From the NCBI GenBank assembly GCA_016190025.1, contig JACPRG010000086.1:1-11107 (forward strand): a DNA stretch of 11,107 nucleotides, read 5' to 3'. The DNA is from Candidatus Tectimicrobiota bacterium. GTDB lineage: Bacteria; UBA8248; JACPRG01. The notes under the pieces were generated by a model. That model worked only from the letters and a program-made list of their open reading frames with translations, made no database searches and was not told where the DNA came from. The translations under genes and the position numbers were made by a program. This document shows positions 5,456-11,107 of this stretch, piece by piece (position 1 is the first letter of the stretch; each line of letters begins with the position of its first letter).

Positions 5456-7204
5456 TCATTTTTCGATGGCGAGATTGCCCAAGATCAGCAAATCCATCCT
5501 GGTTCGGAGAAAGCAATCCAGCGCCTCCCGGGGCGTGCAGACGATCGGCTCGTTCTCGTTGAAGGACGTGTTGAGAAGGACGGGCACGCCGGTGAGCCTC
5601 TGGAACTCCCGAATCAGCCGCCAGAAGACGGGGTTCGTCTCCCGGCTCACCGTCTGGAGCCTCCCTGAGCCGTCCACGTGGGTGACCGCCGGGATGACGT
5701 CCCGCTTGTCCGGCCGGACCGGATAAACCTGTATCATGAACGGATCGGGCACGCCCCCGACGAAATACTCGTCCACGGACTCCTCCAGGACGGCGGGGGC
5801 GAAGGGCCGAAACCTCTCCCGGAATTTGATCTTGGTGTTGATGATGTCCCGCATGTCAGAACGGCGCGGGTCGGCCAAAATGCTCCGGTTCCCCAGGGCG
5901 CGGGCCGCCCACTCCATCCGCCCCTGAAACCAGCCGACCACCTTGCCTTCCGCGATCCGCTCCGCCGTGTACCGGCAGAGGCTCTCTTCGTCCCCGAGAG
6001 ACCGGATGTTGCACCCCCCGCCGTTCAGCTCCACCTCCAGGTGGCTCAGGGTGCGCCAGATCTCGGCCGGGTCGAAGGCGGGCCCCCAATAGGCGTGATC
6101 CATCACGAAGGTTCGGGGATGTCCGAGGACCTGATGGTAGACGTAGTAGGCCGCCCCCAGCGCGGTGCCGTTGTCGGCGGCGCCCGGCTGGATGTAGACC
6201 TCCTCAAACGGCGTGCGCTGACGAATCTTTCCGTTCGCCACGCTGTTCATGGCGCAGCCCCCCGCCAGGCAGAGCCTGGGTAGGCGGGTCTTTTCGTACA
6301 AGCCGTTCAGGACGTGGTAAGCAGCTTCCTCGAAGACCTCCTGAAGCGAGGCCGCGATGGCCTCGTGCCGGGACCCCAGAGGGTCCTTAGGGTTGCGGGC
6401 GGGGCCGAGCAGCGCCTCGATCTTGGGGGTATAGACCGTCTCCACCACCGGCTCGCCGTCCTCCCAGGTCATTGCGACCCCCTCGGACCAATGCCGGAAA
6501 TACGAGAGGTCCAACTCGAACCCCCCCCGCGGCGTGAGCCGGACGAGCCGGCGGATGGCTTCCACACACTCGGGCGCGCCATAGGGAGCGAGTCCCATCA
6601 CCTTGAACTCGTCCCCGTATCGGGGAAATCCAAGATATTGCGTAATGGCCAGGTAGAGCAACCCCAGGGAGTGAGGGAAATAGACGTTCCCCAGGACCTT
6701 CAACCGCGAGCCCCGGCCGACGCCCCACGAGGTGCTGACGAAATCGCCGAATCCATCGACGGAGCAGACCGCTGCTTCCTCAAAAGGGGAAACGAAGAAG
6801 GCGCTGGCCAGATGGGCCGGGTGATGCTCGACCCGGTGCATTCGTCCGCTCACCCAGTGCTCGCCGACGCCGAGGCTCTCCGCGATGTCCCGGACCACCC
6901 GGACCACCCGTCCGGCGTTCCTCAGGCGGTCCGACACCAGGCGCCAGCCGGGGCCCCTGCGCAGTGCGAAGAGCACCTTGCGGAGGAGATGCGCGCGGGG
7001 GTTCCGGGAGAGCGCGAAGCAGTCTACCTCTCCGGGCGTCACCCCACCCATCTCCAGACACCGGCGGACGGCCTCCCGCGGAAAACCGGCGCAGTGCTTG
7101 ATCCGGCGGAACCGTTCCTCCTCCAGCGCGGCCACGACCTGGCCGTCGCGAAGCAGCACCGCCGAGGCGTCGCCGTGATAGGCGTTGATCCCGAGGATGA
7201 TCAC
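5456..7204 (-). CDS. Carbamoyltransferase, NodU/CmcH (TobZ-like) family
   Basis: At 582 residues this is full length for the O-carbamoyltransferase family, which uses carbamoyl phosphate and ATP, through a carbamoyl-adenylate, to carbamoylate a sugar hydroxyl. The N-terminal Kae1-like domain opens with ILGINAYHGDASAVLL (3-18), then EEERFRRIKH (28-37), the metal-binding HHPAHLASAF (127-136), SVDGFGD (148-154), LAGGCAMNSVANGKI (313-327) and GAADNGTALGAA (341-352). The C-terminal YrdC-like domain shows GRMEWAARALGNRSILADP (428-446), FRERFRPFAP (461-470) and LLNTSFNENEPIV (543-555). The GTG at 7204 is chosen because the conserved strand begins at once; a GGGGAGG lies about 14 bases upstream, rather far. 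It sits between a YdcF-like gene and the GME-like epimerase, so the acceptor is probably a nucleotide sugar or glycan of this locus. Confidence 0.93.
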   Translation of the reverse strand: MIILGINAYHGDASAVLLRDGQVVAALEEERFRRIKHCAGFPREAVRRCLEMGGVTPGEVDCFALSRNPRAHLLRKVLFALRRGPGWRLVSDRLRNAGRVVRVVRDIAESLGVGEHWVSGRMHRVEHHPAHLASAFFVSPFEEAAVCSVDGFGDFVSTSWGVGRGSRLKVLGNVYFPHSLGLLYLAITQYLGFPRYGDEFKVMGLAPYGAPECVEAIRRLVRLTPRGGFELDLSYFRHWSEGVAMTWEDGEPVVETVYTPKIEALLGPARNPKDPLGSRHEAIAASLQEVFEEAAYHVLNGLYEKTRLPRLCLAGGCAMNSVANGKIRQRTPFEEVYIQPGAADNGTALGAAYYVYHQVLGHPRTFVMDHAYWGPAFDPAEIWRTLSHLEVELNGGGCNIRSLGDEESLCRYTAERIAEGKVVGWFQGRMEWAARALGNRSILADPRRSDMRDIINTKIKFRERFRPFAPAVLEESVDEYFVGGVPDPFMIQVYPVRPDKRDVIPAVTHVDGSGRLQTVSRETNPVFWRLIREFQRLTGVPVLLNTSFNENEPIVCTPREALDCFLRTRMDLLILGNLAIEK

Positions 7205-7256
7205 TGCGCGTCACCGCGGCCTCCCCTGCGGCGGACGAGAGGCCAGAAAAAAAGAA

Positions 7257-8003
7257 TCAGGGCAGCGCTTCTCCGTCTCCGGCCAAACGTGGCGTCTCCG
7301 AAGACGGAGGAGAGTGCGCCTCCACCGGGAACCCGGCCAGGTAATTAAGGAGCCCCAGGTACTCCCTCACCACAGCGAGGGCAAAGCGCCGCTGGCTCCA
7401 CCAGCGGGCCAAGTCGAAGGGATCCCGGCGGGCCGCACGCACGATGGGCCGGGACCGCCCTTCCGTGACGTAGCTCCACGTCAGGCGAACCCGCCGCGTG
7501 TGCACCTTCGAGGTTACCAGGATCGCGGGGGACCGCCCCGGACGGATCGACCGGAAGACGCTCCGCAGCTCCTCCAGCGTTCCCGAAACGCCCGCCTCCG
7601 TCACGACCACAGCGGCGGGCGGAACTCCCATGCGCTGAAGGACCTGCCGGTTCAGCCGCCATTCGGCGGGGGGCTCTATGCCCAGCTCCAGGAGATCATC
7701 GGCCGCATCGCTCGGCGGCCCTTTCGTCACCACCACCCGCGGGGCCCATCCGGCCCGGTAAAGCTCGGCCGCCTCCAACGCGCGAATGGGAAAATGTCCC
7801 CCCAACACCACGATGACCGCCGCCGGCTCGAGCGGGTCCTGGACGATCAGGACCGAGGCCATCGCGTGAAGAACAGGGCCGCGCGCGAAGACGACGGCCG
7901 CAACGGCCAACACCGCACCCAGGCCCCACCACGCCGCCCGTCGTCGTCCCCGCCGCCCCTCACCCTTCGACCCGCGGGACCCGAATCCAGGAGACCCTAT
8001 CAT
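7257..8003 (-). CDS. DUF218 (YdcF/SanA/ElyC-like) membrane-anchored protein
   Basis: 248 residues. A basic N-terminus (RRGRRR at 17-22) precedes one predicted membrane helix at about 24-40, followed by an extracytoplasmic-type domain, positive-inside. DUF218 landmarks: AVIVVLGG (62-69), RALEAAELYRAGWAPRVVVT (74-93), GTLEEL (141-146) in place of the usual NT-x-E-(N/E), and ILVTSKVHTRRV (161-172). Relatives such as ElyC and SanA affect peptidoglycan or envelope integrity, and DUF218 genes are often found in exopolysaccharide loci; the reaction is not known. The ATG at 8003 is supported by AGGTG five bases upstream. It starts 30 bases after the GT2 gene ends and stops 52 bases before the carbamoyltransferase gene. 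A T7 run follows the stop codon but has no stem before it, so it is probably not a terminator. Confidence 0.85.
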   Translation of the reverse strand: MIGSPGFGSRGSKGEGRRGRRRAAWWGLGAVLAVAAVVFARGPVLHAMASVLIVQDPLEPAAVIVVLGGHFPIRALEAAELYRAGWAPRVVVTKGPPSDAADDLLELGIEPPAEWRLNRQVLQRMGVPPAAVVVTEAGVSGTLEELRSVFRSIRPGRSPAILVTSKVHTRRVRLTWSYVTEGRSRPIVRAARRDPFDLARWWSQRRFALAVVREYLGLLNYLAGFPVEAHSPPSSETPRLAGDGEALP

Positions 8004-8033
8004 TCGGACACCTACGGCGCCCCCAGGTGGCCC

Positions 8034-8888
8034 CTAAGCGGGAGGTTTCAACCTCTCCCGTGCCTCGTAGACCTTGGCATCGATCAGGAAGCGGTACCAA
8101 AAGCCTTGCAGGAAGTGGAAGATGAGGCCTTCCTTGCCGTCCAGAAAGCCGAAACGCAGCCAGTAGCGATAGAACCAGAAGGCCGCAGCCCGCGCGAACA
8201 GGGGCGCCCGATCATAGACGTTCCGCTTCAACCACCGCTTGCGCGCCTCCTGCGACGCCCACAACGAGGGTTCGACTTCGCGTCCCGGGTCTGTCTCCTG
8301 CGCCATCAGGTGCGCCTTGGCCCAGCGGGTCGAGAACTGGTTGTGCTTCTCGATCCAGAATTCAAGCCCTTTCCGGTTCTCATCCACGATGTCGTGCTCC
8401 AGCCGCCCGGGCTTTCCCTCCAGCAGGACCATGTGCTCGTCCATGAGCTTGTCTTCGCACACCGCCTTGCCGTGGCGCCAGGCCCGGAGAAGCCAAGTCG
8501 GATAATATCCCCCGTGGCGCATCCACCGTCCCAGAAAATAAACCCGCCGCTTGATGAACAAGCCCGTCACGTCGGCCGGCAACGCGTTCAGCTTGGCGGA
8601 CAGCTCCTCGGCCAGGGCCGGGGTCACCCACTCGTCGGCGTCCAGCCGAAGAACCCACTCGGCGGTCGAAGGCAGATGGGCAAGCGCCCAGTTCAACTGG
8701 GCCGCCTGGGTCTCGAACGGATGAAACACGACGCTGGCCCCAGCCGCTTCGGCGATCTCGACGGTCCGGTCCGCGCTCCCTGAATCCACCACGAAAATCC
8801 GGCAGCCCAGGCTCCTTACGCTTTCCAGGCAGGTCGGGAGGTTCGCCTCCTCGTTGTGGGTCAGGACGATCAGAGACAGGCTGCTCAC
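8034..8888 (-). CDS. GT2-family glycosyltransferase, WaaE-like
   Basis: A 284-residue GT-A enzyme. The nucleotide-binding N-terminus has LIVLTHNEEANL (6-17), VVDSGSADRT (33-42) and the DxD metal site LDADEW (82-87; D83 and D85). Later landmarks FLGRWMRHGGYYPTWLLRAW (118-137) and EHDIVDENRKGLEFWIEKHN (164-183) fit the WaaE/KdtX-like subgroup, whose characterised members add glucose to the LPS core. A hydrophobic aromatic stretch near 231-270 may contact the membrane. The frame is open to 8969, but the GTG at 8888 is preferred: it overlaps the methyltransferase stop as GTGA, a 4-base coupling overlap, and begins exactly at the conserved strand. The donor sugar is not readable. It probably extends the lipid-linked unit on the cytoplasmic side. 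Confidence 0.92.
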   Translation of the reverse strand: MSSLSLIVLTHNEEANLPTCLESVRSLGCRIFVVDSGSADRTVEIAEAAGASVVFHPFETQAAQLNWALAHLPSTAEWVLRLDADEWVTPALAEELSAKLNALPADVTGLFIKRRVYFLGRWMRHGGYYPTWLLRAWRHGKAVCEDKLMDEHMVLLEGKPGRLEHDIVDENRKGLEFWIEKHNQFSTRWAKAHLMAQETDPGREVEPSLWASQEARKRWLKRNVYDRAPLFARAAAFWFYRYWLRFGFLDGKEGLIFHFLQGFWYRFLIDAKVYEARERLKPPA

Positions 8889-9544
8889 CGCTCTGGCCCC
8901 GGACCCTCTTTTTCGCAAACGACGAACATGGTCCGGGCCAGAGGGGGGACCCTGCCGATCCGCACGCAACGCTTTGACCTGAAACCGGCACGGCCGGCCA
9001 GCCGCCGAAGGAGGCGGTACGTAAAAAACCGGATATGGCCGCCGTCAAAGTCGTTGAAGTGATTGTCAAAGGACCAGAAAACGATGGCCAAATTCTTGAG
9101 CAACCCGTGATATGGCGTGGTCAGAATGAGAAGTCCATTCGGCCTGAGCACGCGGTGCGCTTCCTGGAAGAACTCCCCGACGCCGAACAGGTGCTCGACC
9201 ACCTCCCCCGCCCAGACGGCGTCGAAACTCTCGTCCGCAAACGGCCAGGGCGGAAGATCCAGCGGGTGCTGGTGAAACACGCAGCCTGGATTGGCTTTCC
9301 GGGCGCGAGAGAGCGCGGCCTCCGAAACGTCAACCCCGACCACGGAATACCCCGCGCCCACCAACTCTTTGACAAAATGACCCTTTCCACACCCCGCATC
9401 CAGGACGTCCCTTGCGCCCGTGGAGGCCAAAGCATCGAGCAGGAGGGCAAGCCGCTTCGGGTTCGTCGGGTCCAATTCGGGGGGACCAAACGGCGCTCTC
9501 CCCCAGTACGTTTCATAGAACTGTTTCGTGAACCTCTCCTGCAC
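8885..9544 (-). CDS. Class I SAM-dependent methyltransferase
   Basis: 219 residues with one Rossmann-like methyltransferase domain (Methyltransf_11/23 type). Motif I is VLDAGCGKGHF (47-57), the acidic residue that binds the SAM ribose is D72 in VVGVDVS, the post-motif region reads FDAVWAGEVVEHL (107-119), and HRVLRPNGLLILTTPY (130-145) forms the later core strand. The GGHIRFFT stretch (168-175) is typical of members in polysaccharide and lipid-glycan loci. It probably O-methylates a sugar of the repeat unit; a different small acceptor cannot be excluded. The start is the GTG at 9544. A GGAGAGGAGAG run lies upstream at slightly long spacing and no in-frame ATG is nearby. The stop overlaps the GT2 start by 4 bases; 45 bases separate it from the upstream GT4 gene. 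Confidence 0.9.
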   Translation of the reverse strand: MQERFTKQFYETYWGRAPFGPPELDPTNPKRLALLLDALASTGARDVLDAGCGKGHFVKELVGAGYSVVGVDVSEAALSRARKANPGCVFHQHPLDLPPWPFADESFDAVWAGEVVEHLFGVGEFFQEAHRVLRPNGLLILTTPYHGLLKNLAIVFWSFDNHFNDFDGGHIRFFTYRLLRRLAGRAGFRSKRCVRIGRVPPLARTMFVVCEKEGPGPER

Positions 9545-9589
9545 CGGGCCGGCTTCTCTCCTCTCCGTTCAGCGACGTTTCCTCAAATT

Positions 9590-10765
9590 CTACCCAGGCC
9601 GTGCCTCCTGCCGCTCGCCCGCGATCTCGCGGTAGGCCGCGATCAATTGTGGGACCACAGTGTCCCAGGAAAATTTATCACGCGCCAGCCGCGCCGCGTT
9701 TCTCCCCAGGGTCTCCCGCTCAACCGGGTCCCGGGCCAGGCCGTCGAGCGTTGTCTCCAGAGCGACGGTTTCACACGGGATCACCCGGCCAGCCCCGGCC
9801 CTCTGGATTTCCTTCGCGACGCCCACCTTGTCGCTGACGATGACCGGAAGGCCCGCCGCCATGGCCTCGACCACGCTCAAGCCGAAATTCTCGTCCAACG
9901 AGGGAAGCACAAAAAGATCGGCCGCGCTGAGCAATTCCCGCTTCCCGGCGCCATTCACAAACCCCGGAAACGTGACAACGGGGTCCAGACCCAGCTCCCT
10001 CACGCGCCGGCGAAGTCCTCTCACGTAACGCGGCGCTCCCTCCCCTGCCAAAATGATCCGGAGGGGGTGACGCCGGACGAGCCGTGCGGCCGCGTCGAGC
10101 AGGAGCTCGATCCCTTTCTTCGGGTGAAGCCGCCCCAGAAAAAGCACGGTGACCCCATCGCCCGGCGGGGAAGATCGATGAGGACGCGCGGGTGGCGGGT
10201 CAACGTTCACGCCCAAGGGGATCATGAGGGTTCGAACCGGCAATCCCAAACGGCGCACGTCTTCCGCTTCCTTTTCCGACGTCACATGAATCGCGGCAGC
10301 CCTCAGAAGATTGGGCCGTTCCACCAGGCAAAAGTACGGCGCTTTTTTCCACCGACGGCGACGAAGGGACCACTCGTCCAGCGTCCCCAAGGGCCGGAGA
10401 ACGTAAGGCACACGATGCTTTCTCGCCAGCCGACAGGCGGGAAGCGTTGGGTAAGAAAAGAGTGCATGAACATGCACGACATCGTAGCGTCCGATGTTCG
10501 CGTCCAGCCAACGCGTCAAAGGCCACGAAAAGGTCCAGGATTTGGGGCGCTGCCTGCGAAAGTAGAAATAACGAACGCGGTCCTCGACCACCGGCCTGTC
10601 GAGAGGAACATCCAGCTCGCGCCGGCCGTCCGCCGTCGTCGTTGCCACGCCGACCTCAACGCCATGAGACGCCAGGGCCGAAGCCATCTGCTTCATCGCC
10701 AGGCTGGGTCCCCCGTAGGTGGCGGCGACGGCCGGAATGACGTGAAGAACCCTCAAAGTATCCAT
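9590..10765 (-). CDS. GT4-family glycosyltransferase
   Basis: 391 residues, GT-B fold. The N-terminal domain has HVIPAVAATYGGPS (8-21) with the glycine-rich acceptor loop, and DVVHVHALFSYPT (95-107). The C-terminal domain has VLFLGRLHPKKGIELLLDA (207-225), ILAGEG (238-243) and the retaining-GT signature E-x7-E within DENFGLSVVEAMAAGLPV (291-308; E292 and E300). It probably adds one sugar to the lipid-linked repeat unit. The ATG at 10765 has AGGG four bases upstream, and that site overlaps the TAG stop of the preceding low-GC gene (6-base gap), so the two genes are likely co-translated although their base compositions differ sharply. Donor and linkage are not readable. Confidence 0.93.
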   Translation of the reverse strand: MDTLRVLHVIPAVAATYGGPSLAMKQMASALASHGVEVGVATTTADGRRELDVPLDRPVVEDRVRYFYFRRQRPKSWTFSWPLTRWLDANIGRYDVVHVHALFSYPTLPACRLARKHRVPYVLRPLGTLDEWSLRRRRWKKAPYFCLVERPNLLRAAAIHVTSEKEAEDVRRLGLPVRTLMIPLGVNVDPPPARPHRSSPPGDGVTVLFLGRLHPKKGIELLLDAAARLVRRHPLRIILAGEGAPRYVRGLRRRVRELGLDPVVTFPGFVNGAGKRELLSAADLFVLPSLDENFGLSVVEAMAAGLPVIVSDKVGVAKEIQRAGAGRVIPCETVALETTLDGLARDPVERETLGRNAARLARDKFSWDTVVPQLIAAYREIAGERQEARPG

Positions 10766-10771
10766 TCTGCC

Positions 10772-11107
10772 CTAAAACCGCTCCCGAATTGATTGAACAT
10801 ACAAGCTATCCGCAAGATACAACATCCAGGGATTAGCCCCACTTAACTTCCGCAGCTTTTCTGAAAGAGCAACAATTTGTCTATATCTCCATTGCAATAT
10901 ATCAGTATCAGTCTTCTGTGCGTTCAAAGAAAAATAGCCGTCTACAAAAAGCCGTGCTGGCCCAATATAAGCATTAAAGGTCGTCAGCAGTTCAAGCGGA
11001 CTCCAATAGCGAACTGCAAACACATCGTCTCTCAGTTTGCAGACATGTATTTTCTGTAATAATTTAAATAAGCTACACCTACCTTGGCTATAGCAGGGTG
11101 CTGAAAA
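10772..11107 (-). CDS. C-terminal part of an unidentified low-GC gene, 5' end outside the window
   Basis: On the minus strand the frame is open from the right edge to the TAG at 10772-10774, giving at least 111 residues. An internal GTG at 11023 could be read as a start, but the frame continues upstream through KLRDDVFAVRYWSPL and on to the edge, so I treat the gene as 5'-partial. The sequence has ordinary globular composition, for example LLTTFNAYIGPARLFVDG and SGANPWMLYLADSLYV, with no motif I recognise and no clear membrane helix. GC is roughly 40-45 percent against about 65 percent or more in the next gene. Its stop lies 6 bases before the GT4 start, so it belongs to the same operon. A polysaccharide biosynthesis role is inferred from position only. 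Confidence 0.6.
   Translation of the reverse strand, partial: FSAPCYSQGRCSLFKLLQKIHVCKLRDDVFAVRYWSPLELLTTFNAYIGPARLFVDGYFSLNAQKTDTDILQWRYRQIVALSEKLRKLSGANPWMLYLADSLYVQSIRERF

Noticed and set aside
4386..5726. 446-codon plus-strand frame opposite the GME-like epimerase gene
   Set aside because: It is antisense to a well-supported SDR gene and has no recognisable domain.
6891..6911. Short 9-base tandem repeat (CCGGACCAC) in the carbamoyltransferase gene
   Set aside because: It encodes a Val/Arg-rich stretch in frame and has only two full copies; it is not notable by itself.
7238..7256. T7 run after the DUF218 stop as a terminator
   Set aside because: No stable stem precedes it on the minus strand, and the carbamoyltransferase gene follows closely.
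7185..8783. 532-codon open frame on the plus strand opposite the DUF218 and GT2 genes
   Set aside because: Composition is that of a shadow frame and no motif is recognisable; the minus-strand genes explain the DNA.
9035..10792. 585-codon open frame on the plus strand opposite the GT4 and methyltransferase genes
   Set aside because: Its translation is Arg/Pro/His-rich with no domain, and it lies antisense to two genes with clear motifs. Long antisense frames are expected at this GC content.

Overview
This 11.1 kb window is a high-GC bacterial surface-polysaccharide locus. Every gene I can support lies on the minus strand, so transcription runs from the right edge to the left. The high GC, frequent GTG starts, Gram-negative style signal peptide and envelope-glycan gene content suggest a Gram-negative-type bacterium, perhaps from a metagenome. 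Nothing here fixes the phylum.

Right part (11107 to 2539) is one tightly packed transcription unit. In order of transcription it holds: the C-terminal part of an unidentified gene of markedly lower GC; a GT4 glycosyltransferase; a class I SAM methyltransferase; a GT2 glycosyltransferase of the WaaE type (its start overlaps the methyltransferase stop as GTGA); a membrane-anchored YdcF/SanA-like DUF218 protein; a NodU/CmcH-type carbamoyltransferase; a GDP-mannose-3,5-epimerase-like SDR; a WbuB/WcaI-like GT4 glycosyltransferase; and a small undecaprenyl-phosphate sugar-1-phosphate transferase (monotopic PGT). A hairpin with a T-tract at 2438-2466 fits a Rho-independent terminator closing this unit.

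Middle part (2467 to 1978) is a roughly 560-base noncoding stretch with the terminator, several hairpins and three copies of a C-rich decamer. Two of these lie just upstream of the next gene and could form mutually exclusive hairpins. A UDP-glucose-4-epimerase-like SDR follows (1018-1977). Just downstream is a truncated start of a UDP-GlcNAc 2-epimerase gene (wecB-like). Its homology stops after about 37 residues, where the DNA becomes AT-richer.

Left part (1-666) is the N-terminal part of a secreted Ala/Gln/Gly-rich protein. It has its own plausible promoter, a strong ribosome binding site, a clear signal peptide and a 22-residue (66-bp) tandem repeat array. It runs off the left edge.

Together the right-hand genes can be read as making one repeat unit. 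The PGT loads the first sugar phosphate onto undecaprenyl phosphate, the three glycosyltransferases extend it, the two SDRs supply epimerised nucleotide sugars, and the methyl- and carbamoyltransferases decorate it. No flippase, polymerase, chain-length regulator or ABC exporter is visible, so export must be encoded outside the window. The adjacent GME-like epimerase and carbamoyltransferase resemble the pairing used to make carbamoylated mannose/gulose in bleomycin-type pathways. This is the most suggestive functional lead in the window.
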